From Denitratisoma sp. (lineage in GTDB: Bacteria > Pseudomonadota > Gammaproteobacteria > Burkholderiales > Rhodocyclaceae): a stretch of DNA of 42,422 nt. The notes beneath the pieces are model-generated. The model worked only from the letters and a program-made list of their open reading frames with translations, did no database searches and was not told where the DNA came from. This document shows, in pieces, positions 18,483 to 27,400 of this stretch. The DNA lies in assembly GCA_032027165.1 (NCBI GenBank), contig JAVSMO010000001.1, positions 1,297,987-1,340,408 on the forward strand, given 5' to 3'. Numbering within the stretch: position 1 is the stretch's first letter; each line of letters begins with the position of its first letter. The translations under genes and the position numbers were made by a program.

Positions 18483-19910
18483 ATGGATCTTTCCGCTTTC
18501 GAACGGCGCACGGATTACGAATGGGCCTACCCGGCGCGCGGCCGCATGCGCGTGCCGGTCGTCATCTACGCCTCCCGCGAGTTGATGCAGGCGATGGATG
18601 CCAAGGTGCTCGAGCAGGCGGCCAACGTCGCCGCCCTGCCCGGCATCGTCCAGGCCTCGTATGCCATGCCCGACGCGCACTGGGGCTACGGTTTTCCCAT
18701 CGGCGGCGTTGCCGCCTTCGATCCGGACGAGGGCGTGGTCTCGGCCGGCGGCGTCGGCTTCGACATCTCCTGCGGCGTGCGCACCCTGCTCACCGGCCTG
18801 CGGCGGGAAGACATCGTCCGCGTCCAGGCGCGCCTGGCCGACACGCTGTTCGCGCGCATCCCGGCCGGCGTCGGCAGCACCGGCGAGCTGCGCCTGTCGG
18901 CGGCGGAGATGGATGCCATGCTCAAGGGCGGCGCGCGCTGGGCCGTCGAGCGCGGCTATGGCGGCGAGGCCGACCTCGCCCGCATCGAGGAGCGCGGCAC
19001 CATGCAAGGCGCCGATCCGAAGGCCGTCTCGGAACAGGCGCGCAAGCGCCAGCGCGACGAGATGGGCACGCTCGGCTCGGGCAACCATTACCTCGAGGTG
19101 CAGCACGTCGCCGAGGTGTTCGACGCCGCCGTCGCCGCCGCCTACGGCATCGGGGCCGGCGACGTCGTCGTCAGCATCCATTGCGGCTCGCGCGGGCTCG
19201 GCCACCAGATCGGCACAGAATTCCTCAAGGAAATGACGATCGCCGCGCGCGCGGCCGGCATCGAGCTGCCGGACCGCGAGCTGGCCTGCGCGCCGCTCGC
19301 CTCGTCGCTGGGCCGGCGCTACCTCGGCGCCATGCGCGCCGCCATCAACTGCGCGCTGGCCAACCGGCAGATCCTCACCCACCTCACCCGCGCCGCCTTC
19401 CGCGAAGTGCTGCCGGAAGCGCGGCTGCCGCTGCTCTACGACGTCTCGCACAACACCTGCAAGGAGGAGACGCACGAGGTGAATGGGCGCAAGCGGCGCC
19501 TCTTCGTGCACCGCAAGGGCGCCACCCGCGCCTTCGGCCCGGGCCATGCGGAACTGCCGCCGGAATTCCGCGAAGCCGGCCAGCCGGTGCTGATCGGCGG
19601 CAGCATGGGCACCGGCTCCTGGATCCTCGCCGGGCTGGCCACCGGCATGGCGCGCGCCTTCGGCTCGGCCTGCCACGGCGCCGGGCGCGCCATGAGCCGC
19701 CACGAGGCCTCCCGGCGCTGGCAGGGCCGCGCCCTCGTCGACGAACTGGCCGGGCGCGGCATCCTCATCCGCAGCCCCAGCCTGCGCGGCGTCGCCGAGG
19801 AGGCGCCGCTCGCCTACAAGGACGTCTCGGCGGTGGTCGATGCCGCCGACGCCGCCGGCCTGGCGCGCAAGGTGGCGCGGCTGGAGCCGCTGGTCTGCGT
19901 GAAGGGATAG
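18483..19910 (+). CDS. rtcB: RtcB RNA-splicing ligase
   Basis: GTP-dependent RNA ligase joining 2',3'-cyclic-phosphate (or 3'-phosphate) and 5'-OH ends, used in RNA repair. At 475 residues it matches the longer archease-dependent type rather than the roughly 408-residue E. coli form. Manganese and active-site residues are visible: Cys97 in FDISCGVR, His202 in GSGNHYLEV, His233 in SIHCGSRGLGHQ, His323 in DVSHNTCKEE and the guanylated His398 in ACHGAGRAMSR. GAGGG precedes the ATG. Two downstream genes, an unknown periplasmic protein and a macrodomain protein, follow on the same strand. Confidence 0.97.
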   Translation: MDLSAFERRTDYEWAYPARGRMRVPVVIYASRELMQAMDAKVLEQAANVAALPGIVQASYAMPDAHWGYGFPIGGVAAFDPDEGVVSAGGVGFDISCGVRTLLTGLRREDIVRVQARLADTLFARIPAGVGSTGELRLSAAEMDAMLKGGARWAVERGYGGEADLARIEERGTMQGADPKAVSEQARKRQRDEMGTLGSGNHYLEVQHVAEVFDAAVAAAYGIGAGDVVVSIHCGSRGLGHQIGTEFLKEMTIAARAAGIELPDRELACAPLASSLGRRYLGAMRAAINCALANRQILTHLTRAAFREVLPEARLPLLYDVSHNTCKEETHEVNGRKRRLFVHRKGATRAFGPGHAELPPEFREAGQPVLIGGSMGTGSWILAGLATGMARAFGSACHGAGRAMSRHEASRRWQGRALVDELAGRGILIRSPSLRGVAEEAPLAYKDVSAVVDAADAAGLARKVARLEPLVCVKG

Positions 19911-19920
19911 GCTCTATACT
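19891..19920 (+). promoter_or_regulatory. Weak promoter candidate after rtcB
   Basis: TATACT at 19915-19920 is five of six to a -10 element. The upstream TGGTCT is a poor -35. It could give the next gene some transcription of its own. Confidence 0.25.
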
Positions 19921-19947
19921 AGCGCGTAGTTTTCATCGGGACTGCAC

Positions 19948-20433
19948 ATGATGCGCTTCAGAACCCTGGCCCTGTTCCTGATGGCCGCCCCGGCCTTCGC
20001 CCAGACACCCGAGCGCTGGGACATCCCCTTCGATCCGCGCGACTGGAAGCTCGCCGCCGAGAACCGCGATGGCCGCCTCACCGAGCGCGTCTACGTCGCG
20101 CCCGGCGAGAGCGAATACTTCTGGAACGAAAAACTCGTCATCGGCCACCAGCGCATGGCCTTCACGCCGGATGACTACCTCCCCGCCTTCCTGGAATTCC
20201 TCAACGAACATTGCCGGCCGTACAAGGTGAAGCCGCTGCAGCAGGAACCGCAAACGGTCCTGCTGCAGTGGGAAGGCGACTGCCGCATCACCGGGCATCA
20301 GTTCGAATACCGCCGCGTCGTCGTCGCCAAGGACGGCGTGCACATCCTCGCCTACGCCGCCAAGACCCACCGGCTGTCCGAAGCAAAACGCGAGGCCTGG
20401 CTGTCGATCCTGCGCGACGCCAAACTGAAGTAG
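19948..20433 (+). CDS. Periplasmic protein of unknown function
   Basis: I do not recognise a family. The 161-residue product starts with a clear signal peptide ([19 protein letters not shown], cleavage expected after AFA). The mature domain of about 140 residues contains two cysteines (EHCRPYKV and EGDCRITGH) about 26 residues apart that could form a disulfide. It also has many charged residues and an [19 protein letters not shown]-terminal helix. It begins 37 bases after rtcB and ends two bases before the macrodomain gene, so it lies in the same transcription unit, although an exported product is unlikely to share a function with RtcB. Confidence 0.75.
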   Translation: MMRFRTLALFLMAAPAFAQTPERWDIPFDPRDWKLAAENRDGRLTERVYVAPGESEYFWNEKLVIGHQRMAFTPDDYLPAFLEFLNEHCRPYKVKPLQQEPQTVLLQWEGDCRITGHQFEYRRVVVAKDGVHILAYAAKTHRLSEAKREAWLSILRDAKLK

Positions 20434-20435
20434 CC

Positions 20436-20948
20436 ATGCCCGGACGCCTCGAGGTCGCCTCCGGCGACATCACCCGCCTCGCCGTCGACGCCATCGTGAA
20501 TGCCGCCAACGAGTCGCTGCTCGGCGGCGGCGGCGTCGACGGTGCCATCCACCGTGCGGCAGGCCCGGAACTGCTGGCGCATTGCCGGACGCTGGGCGGC
20601 TGCCCGACCGGCGAGGCGAAGCTCACCCCCGGCTTCCGCCTGCCGGCGAAGCACGTCATCCATACCGTCGGGCCGGTCTGGCACGGCGGCAACCGCGGCG
20701 AGCCGGAGCGGCTGGCTTCCTGCTACCGCAACTGCTTCCGCCTGGCGAAGGAGCATGGCCTGCGCAGCCTCGCCTTCCCGGCCATCGGCTGCGGCGTCTA
20801 TGGCTATCCGCCGGAAGCCGCCGCCCGCATCGCCGTGGCCGAATGCCGCCAGGCGCTGGCGGACAACCCGGGCCTAGAACAGGTGCTGCTGGTGGCCTTC
20901 GACGAAACCATGGCGGCCGCGCTCAAGCAGGCGGTCGCCGCATCCTGA
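20436..20948 (+). CDS. Macrodomain protein (ADP-ribose-binding/deacylase type)
   Basis: Single macrodomain of 170 residues of the MacroD/YmdB group, which binds ADP-ribose and hydrolyses O-acetyl-ADP-ribose or mono-ADP-ribose linkages. Visible motifs are [34 protein letters not shown], the middle strand [10 protein letters not shown] and the phosphate loop [16 protein letters not shown]. The true start is the ATG at 20436, two bases after the preceding stop; longer in-phase frames begin inside the preceding gene. Its position after archease-rtcB suggests, but does not prove, a link to RNA end processing or ADP-ribosylation reversal. Confidence 0.93.
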   Translation: MPGRLEVASGDITRLAVDAIVNAANESLLGGGGVDGAIHRAAGPELLAHCRTLGGCPTGEAKLTPGFRLPAKHVIHTVGPVWHGGNRGEPERLASCYRNCFRLAKEHGLRSLAFPAIGCGVYGYPPEAAARIAVAECRQALADNPGLEQVLLVAFDETMAAALKQAVAAS

Positions 20949-20979
20949 AGACTGACTTTTTACTCAAGAGACCAACCAC

Positions 20980-22251
20980 ATGAAACTCGAAACCATCGCC
21001 GTCCACGGCGGCTTCAGCCCCGACCCGACCACCAAGGCCGTGGCGGTGCCGATCTACCAGACCACCTCCTACGCCTTCGACAACACCCAGCACGGCGCGG
21101 ACCTGTTCGACCTCAAGGTGGCGGGCAACATCTACACCCGCATCATGAACCCGACGCAGGACGTGCTGGAGAAGCGCGTCGCCGCGATGGAAGGCGGCAT
21201 TGCCGGCCTGGCCCTGGCCTCCGGCATGGCGGCGATCACCTACGCCATCCAGACCATCGCCGAGGCCGGCGACAACATCGTCTCTGCGAGCACCCTCTAC
21301 GGCGGCACCTACAACCTGTTCGCCCATACCCTGCCGCAGTACGGCATCGACGTGCGCTTCGCCGACTACCGCGAGCCGCATGCCTTCGAAATGCACATCG
21401 ACGGACGCACCAAGGCGATTTTCTGCGAATCCGTCGGCAACCCGCTCGGCAACATCACCGACTTCGAGAAGCTGGCCGAGATCGCGCATCGCCACGGCAT
21501 TCCTCTGATCGTCGACAACACCGTGCCCTCGCCCTACCTCTGCCGGCCCTTCGAGCACGGCGCCGACATCGTCGTGCACGCCCTGACCAAGTACCTCGGC
21601 GGCCATGGCAACTCCATCGGCGGCATGATCGTCGACTCCGGCAAGTTCCCCTGGGCCGAGCACAAGGCCAAGTTCAAGCGCCTCAACGAGCCGGACGTCT
21701 CCTACCACGGCGTGGTGTACACCGAGGCCCTGGGACCGGCCGCCTACATCGGCCGCGCCCGCGTCGTGCCGCTGCGCAACATGGGCGCGGCGATCTCCCC
21801 CTTCAACGCCTTCCTCATCCTGCAGGGCGTCGAGACGCTGGCCCTGCGCATGGAGCGCATCTGCGAGAACGCCGTGAAGATCGCCGAATTCCTCAAGTCG
21901 CATCCGAAGGTGGGCTGGGTGAACTACGCCGGCCTCAAGGACCACAAGGACTTTCCGCTGGTGCAGAAGTACATGGGCGGCAAGGCCTCGGGCATCCTCA
22001 ACTTCGGCGTGAAGGGCGGTCGTGACGCGGGCGGGAGGTTCCAGGACGCGCTCGCGCTCGTCACGCGGCTGGTCAACATCGGCGACTGCAAGACGCTGGC
22101 CTGCCACCCGGCGACGACCACCCACCGCCAGCTGGGGGCGGACGAGATGGCCAAGGCCGGCGTGTCGGAAGACATGATCCGCCTGTCCATCGGCATCGAG
22201 CACATCGACGACCTGATCGCCGACCTCGACCAGGCGCTGAAGGCGGCCTAG
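20980..22251 (+). CDS. metY: O-acetylhomoserine aminocarboxypropyltransferase (sulfhydrylase)
   Basis: PLP enzyme making homocysteine from O-acetylhomoserine and sulfide (methionine biosynthesis). At 423 residues it has the Cys/Met-metabolism fold: VPIYQTTSYAFDNTQHGADLF, YTRIMNPT, ALASGMAAITYAI, the aspartate in IVDNTVPSPYLCRPF and the PLP-binding Lys204 in VHALTKYLGGHG. The length and the HGADLFDLK insertion favour the MetY type over cystathionine gamma-synthase. Its TAG stop overlaps the TAG of the opposite-strand EAL gene through the shared palindrome CTAG. Confidence 0.95.
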   Translation: MKLETIAVHGGFSPDPTTKAVAVPIYQTTSYAFDNTQHGADLFDLKVAGNIYTRIMNPTQDVLEKRVAAMEGGIAGLALASGMAAITYAIQTIAEAGDNIVSASTLYGGTYNLFAHTLPQYGIDVRFADYREPHAFEMHIDGRTKAIFCESVGNPLGNITDFEKLAEIAHRHGIPLIVDNTVPSPYLCRPFEHGADIVVHALTKYLGGHGNSIGGMIVDSGKFPWAEHKAKFKRLNEPDVSYHGVVYTEALGPAAYIGRARVVPLRNMGAAISPFNAFLILQGVETLALRMERICENAVKIAEFLKSHPKVGWVNYAGLKDHKDFPLVQKYMGGKASGILNFGVKGGRDAGGRFQDALALVTRLVNIGDCKTLACHPATTTHRQLGADEMAKAGVSEDMIRLSIGIEHIDDLIADLDQALKAA

Positions 22252-24494
22252 AGTCTTTTCTTGAGGAGCGCGGGGAACTCGCCGGCCGGCACCGGCGGGG
22301 AAAAGTAGAAGCCCTGCACCTCCTGGCAGCCCATCCGCCGCAGGGTGTCGAGTTGCTCCCGCGTCTCGACGCCCTCGGCGATCACGGTCAGGCCGAGCAG
22401 GTGGCCCAGCTTGACGATCGTCTCGGCGATGGTCGAGCCGGAACTGCCGGGCGACAGGTCGGCCACGAAGGCACGGTCGATCTTCAGGCGGTCGAGCGGC
22501 AGGCGCTGCAAATGCCCCAGCGAGGAGAAGCCGCTGCCGAAATCGTCGACGGCGATGCTGACGCCGAAGCGCTTCATCCGGCGCAGCGTCTCCACCACCG
22601 TTTCGGTCTCGGTCAGCGCCATGCTCTCGGTGATCTCCAGTTCGATGCGCCCCGGGTCGACGCCCGAGCCGACGATGCAGCGGCGCGCCATGCCGATGAA
22701 GTCGGGGTCGCGGAACTGCGCCGGCGAGACGTTGACCGACATGCGCAGCCCCGGCAGGCCGGCGCGGTCCCAGTCGCGCAGCTGCTCGCAGGCGGAACAC
22801 AGCACCCATTCCCCCAGTTCGATGATGAGGTGGGAATATTCCGCCACCGGAATGAAGCGGTTCGGCGGTATGTCCTCCCCGCGGTCGTTCTGCCAGCGCA
22901 TCAGGGCCTCGGCGCCGACCACCCTGCCGGAAGCGATGTCCACCTGCGGCTGAAAATGCAGGGACAGGCCGCGCTTGGCCTCGGCGGCATGCCGCAGGTC
23001 GTGCAGCAGGCCGAGGCGCCGCTGCGCGGCGACCTGCATGTCGCGCGTGAAATACTGCCAGTGCCCGCGCCGCTCGTTCTTGGCACGCGAAAGCGCGATG
23101 GTGGCGTTCTTGAACACGTCGGCGCCGCTGCCCTCGGCCTCGCTCAGCCGTTCCAGCCCGATGTAGGGCTGGATCATCAGCGACTGGCCATCCACCACGC
23201 TCGGCTCCTCGAACAAGGCGAGCACCTGCGCGGGTTCCAGCAGGCCGTCGGGCCCGAGCAGGCCGAAGGTGCCGCCGGAGACCCGCGCCAGCGTCACCTC
23301 GTCCGGGAAGCCGGCGCGCAGGCGCTTGGCGACGGCCTTCAGCAGCAGGTCGCCCGTCGGGTGTCCCAGCGCCGCATTGATGTCGGAAAAGTGGTCGACC
23401 TCGACCACCGCCACCGTCCGGTCCTTTTCGCCGCGCCGCAGGCAGTCGTCGATCCTGGAAACGAAGTTCGCCCGGTTCGGCAGCCTGCTGAGCGGATCGA
23501 AGTAGGCGAAGAAATCCAGCTTCTGGAACAGCGCCACGTTCTCCAGGCCGGTGGCGATGCTGACGGAGAGGACTTCCGCCATCCGGCGCCCCAGATCGTT
23601 CAGCGGCCGGCCGGTCCGCAAATACAGCAGCGCCCGGTTCTCGCCGCTGCCCACGCACAAGGCGATGCCATTGCTCTCGTGCAGGCGGCCGCCGGACATG
23701 CCGCAGCGCTCCAGCGCCTCGAGCAGGCCGGGATCGCTGATCGCGACCACGTCCTGCCCGCCGAACGGGGCGAACGCGCCGATGGCGGCGGCGATGAAGA
23801 GCTGGTCCTCCCCGTTCGCGTCGCCGTTCGGCAGCCGCCGCGTGCAGAACACGCCGTCGGCCCCCGCGTCGCCGAGCAGCTCGGCCATCAGGCCGAGCGC
23901 CTTGTCGGCGAAATCCTCGATGTTCCGCTGCGCCAGCAGCATCGGCGCCGAGCGCACGATCCGGTCCATGCCCCTTTCGCTCTCGAGGACCAGGCGGATC
24001 TGCTCGTAGGAGCGGATCGCCGTCGTCAGCGAAGTGATCAGGCGCGTGCGCGTCAGTTCCGACTTGGTCTTGTAGTCGTTGATGTCGTAGTCGCGGATGA
24101 CCTCGAGTTCGGGTGCATAGCCCGGCTGGCCGGTGCGCAGGATGATGCGGGTATCGGCGCAGCCGAGCTCGTCGCGGATGATGCGCACCAGCTGCAGGCC
24201 GGCATCGCCCTTTTCCATGACCACGTCGAGCAGCACGACGGCAATGCCCGGCGTCCTTTCCATGACGCTGCGCGCCTCCTCGGCCGAATAGGCATGCAGG
24301 AATTCCAGCGGCCGGCCGGCGATGATGAGGTCCTTGAGGGCGAACAGCGTGGCCGAGTGCACCTCGCGTTCGTCGTCGACGATCAGGATCCGCCATGCCG
24401 GGACCGTCCCGGCCGGCGCAGGACGCTCCGCCCCCGCATCGTCGACGATGTCGATGAAGTCGTCCTTGCCCGCCTTCCGGGCGCCCCGGCTCAT
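22248..24494 (-). CDS. REC-DUF3369-GGDEF(degenerate)-EAL protein, probable c-di-GMP phosphodiesterase
   Basis: A 748-residue signalling protein. The receiver domain (about 35-160) has ILIVDDEREVHSATLFALKD and phospho-Asp90 in VVLLDVVMEKGDAG. It is followed by a DUF3369-type GAF-like region (about 185-335). In the GGDEF domain (about 345-480) the signature is SGGTF, so cyclase activity is unlikely. The EAL domain (about 495-745) keeps GAEALMRWQ, the DDFGSGFSSL loop and EGVETREQL, so phosphodiesterase activity is likely. The start overlaps the stop of the multi-PAS kinase gene by ATGA, so it is the probable phospho-output of that kinase. The stop overlaps that of metY. Confidence 0.93.
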   Translation of the reverse strand: MSRGARKAGKDDFIDIVDDAGAERPAPAGTVPAWRILIVDDEREVHSATLFALKDLIIAGRPLEFLHAYSAEEARSVMERTPGIAVVLLDVVMEKGDAGLQLVRIIRDELGCADTRIILRTGQPGYAPELEVIRDYDINDYKTKSELTRTRLITSLTTAIRSYEQIRLVLESERGMDRIVRSAPMLLAQRNIEDFADKALGLMAELLGDAGADGVFCTRRLPNGDANGEDQLFIAAAIGAFAPFGGQDVVAISDPGLLEALERCGMSGGRLHESNGIALCVGSGENRALLYLRTGRPLNDLGRRMAEVLSVSIATGLENVALFQKLDFFAYFDPLSRLPNRANFVSRIDDCLRRGEKDRTVAVVEVDHFSDINAALGHPTGDLLLKAVAKRLRAGFPDEVTLARVSGGTFGLLGPDGLLEPAQVLALFEEPSVVDGQSLMIQPYIGLERLSEAEGSGADVFKNATIALSRAKNERRGHWQYFTRDMQVAAQRRLGLLHDLRHAAEAKRGLSLHFQPQVDIASGRVVGAEALMRWQNDRGEDIPPNRFIPVAEYSHLIIELGEWVLCSACEQLRDWDRAGLPGLRMSVNVSPAQFRDPDFIGMARRCIVGSGVDPGRIELEITESMALTETETVVETLRRMKRFGVSIAVDDFGSGFSSLGHLQRLPLDRLKIDRAFVADLSPGSSGSTIAETIVKLGHLLGLTVIAEGVETREQLDTLRRMGCQEVQGFYFSPPVPAGEFPALLKKRL

Positions 24495-27400
24495 GGCTCC
24501 CGCCCGGCCTGGTCGGGCGCCTTCATGGGCAGGCTGACCTGGAAGCGGGTGCCGCTGCCGGGCTGGCTGCTTGCCTCGATGCGGCCGCCCAGCACCCGCG
24601 TCACCAGGTTGTAGACAATGTGCAGCCCCAGGCCGCTGCCGCCGCGGCCGAGCTTGGTGGTGAAGAAAGGATCGAAGACCCGCTTCATGTCGTCTTCCGG
24701 AATGCCCACGCCGTCGTCCGTAAACATCAGTTCCACCCCGTGCAGGCCGCGCCGCCGTGTCTTCAGGCGCATGGTGCCTGCCTCGCGGCCCTCGAAGGCA
24801 TGGGCCAGCGAATTGGTCACCAGGTTCGTTATCACCTGGCCGATCGAACCCGGGTAACTGTCCATAACGACGTTATCGGCCAGTTCCAGTTCGAGCTTGA
24901 ATGGTGTTTTCTTGAGCATCGGCGCCAGGGTGGTCGCCACCTCCTCGACAACCAGCTTGAGGTCGAAGCGGCGCCGCTGGGCGCTGGCCTGGTCGACCGC
25001 CACCTGCTTGAAGCTGCTGACCAGGTCGTTCGCCTGGGACAGGCTGCGCAGCAGCAATTCGCTGGCGGTGCGCGCATCCTCCAGGAAATTGTCCAGGGTC
25101 GATCGCTTCAGCCTGCCCGCCGCGACCGCCCTGCCGAACTCATGCGTCTTGTCCTGCAGGGTGCTGGCGACGGTCACGCTGTTGCCGATCGGGGTGTTCA
25201 GCTCGTGGGCGACGCCCGCCACCAGCGATCCCAGCGCGGCGAGCTTCTCCGCTCGGACCAGTTCATGCTGGGCCAGCTTGAGCGACTCCAGGGTTTCCGC
25301 CAGTTCGGCGTTGGCGCTGGCCAGCCTGGCGGTCCGCTCGAAGACGCGGGCCTCCAACCGCATGTTGAGCTCCTCGATCTCGCACTGCGTGCGGCGATGC
25401 TCGGTCACGTCATGCGCGCCCCACAGCAGCACCTTCCTGCCGTTCAGCTCGAAGACCTGCCCCGACAGTTCGCAGAGCATCTCCGCCCCGTCGCCGCGGC
25501 GGAAGCGCACCTCGCGGTTGAGCACCTGCGGATGCGCATCGAGGTCGGCGAACAGCTGGCGCCTTTCCCTCGGATCCAGCCAGAGCCCGATATCCAGGCT
25601 GGTCTTGCCGAGCATGCGCTCGCGCGGATAGCCGAACTGCCTTTCCCAGGTTTCGTTCACGTCGAGGTAGACACCTTCCGGGATCGAGGTCACGCCGAGA
25701 GCCACCGGCGAGCGATGGAAGATCGTCGAGAACTTCTCCTCGGAGATGCGCAACAAGGCCTCCGCCTGCCGCTTCTCGGTAATGTCATGCACGTCCCACA
25801 GCACGTAGCGCGTGTCGTTGAGCTCGAAGACCTTGGCGGAGATGTCGGCCAGGATGGGCGTGCCGTCCTTGGCCTTGTACCAGACTTCCCGCCCGTCGAC
25901 CTCGCCGGTCCTGCCGAGGGTCTCGATCACCTGTCGCCGCTCCTCGAAGTCCACCCAGAAATCCAGCTCCTGGGGGGTTTTCCCGACCACCTCCTCGCGC
26001 CGGTAGCCGAACTTGCGCAACCAGGCCTCGTTGATGTCAATATAGACCGCGTCCTCGTAGCGCACCACGGCCATCGGCTCGGGACCGAGCGCGAAGAACT
26101 TCTGGAATTTTTCCTCGCTCTCGCGCAGGCCCGCCTCGGCCGCCGCCCGCGCCCGCTCCAGCGCCTTTTGCGCCGTCACGTCGCGCGTCACCAGCAGCAG
26201 CAGGCGCTGGCCCTGCCAGTCGAAGATGCTGCCGGAGGCCTCGCAGATCATCTCGCGGCCGTCCTTGCGGCGTATGGAAATTTCCCGGCTGCGCACCATG
26301 CCCTCGCGCATCACGTCCTCGACCAGCCGCTGGCGCTGCTCCGGATGCACCCAGATGCCGAGCTCGGCCGTCGGCCTGCCGACCGCCTCCTCGCGGGTGT
26401 AGCCCATCATGGTTTCCCACTGATGGTTCATGTCCACGAACCGGCCCTCGTCGAGGCTGCTGATCGTCACCAGGTCGGGCAGCAGGTAGAACACCCGCGA
26501 CACCCGTTCCTCGCTCTCCTGCAGCGCCTTCTCCATGCGCCGCCGCTCGGTCACGTCGTGGGTGCCCCACAGGATGTACCGGGCCTGCCCGACCGTCACG
26601 ACCCGCGCCGAGATCTGCACGACGATGAAATCGCCGTTCTTGCGCCGCAGCCGGATCTCGCCGCTGCGGGCCTGGTTGCGGCGAAGGATGTCCTCGTACA
26701 TCCGGCTGCGGTCCTCGGGGTTTTCCCACAGGCCGAGGTCCAGCGCGCTGCGCCCGACCACCTCGCCCTGGCTATAGCCGAAGGTGCGCTCCCAGGCCTC
26801 GTTGACCTGGAGGTATTCCCCGCCCGGATAGCGGGCGACGGCAAACGGCTCGGGCGACAGCGCGAAGAAGCTGGAGAAGCGCTCCTCGCTCTCGCGCAGG
26901 GCCTGCTCCGACTGTTTGCGCGCATTGACGTCCTCGATGGTGCCGGCGAAGCCGAGCAGGCTGTCCCCCTCGACGATGGGCGCGACGTGGACGCGCGCCC
27001 AGGACAGGTTGCCGTCCCGCCGCACGTAGCGGCGCTCGCTGACGAAGGGCTTGCGTTCCGCCAGGGCCATCCGCCACTGCTGCCTGTGCTGTTCCCGGTC
27101 CTCCGGATGCACGTACTCCGCCCAGCGGCCGCTCAAGGCGTCGGCTTCGGTGATGCCGGTGATTTCCATGGCCCGCCGCGAGAAATACGTGACCGTGGCC
27201 TCCGCGTCCGTGGCGAACACCCCGAGCATGGAGCCTTCGCTGATGGCGCGGAAGCGCTGCTCGGCAGCATGCAGCGTCTGCTCGACCCGTCTGCGCGCGG
27301 TGACGTCGTGGGCCTCGGACACCAGGTAGACCACCTGTCCTGCGGCGTCGCGTATGGGCGTCAGGAAGAAGTTGAAATAGCTGAGCTCCCCGCCGGCCGC

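Noticed and set aside
19948..20433. Assignment of the periplasmic protein to the CNP1-like family
   Set aside because: Size and signal peptide fit, but the conserved blocks I recall for CNP1 are not present.
20923..24396. A long minus-strand frame spanning metY and the EAL gene
   Set aside because: It is out of phase with both real genes; their motifs are in other frames.
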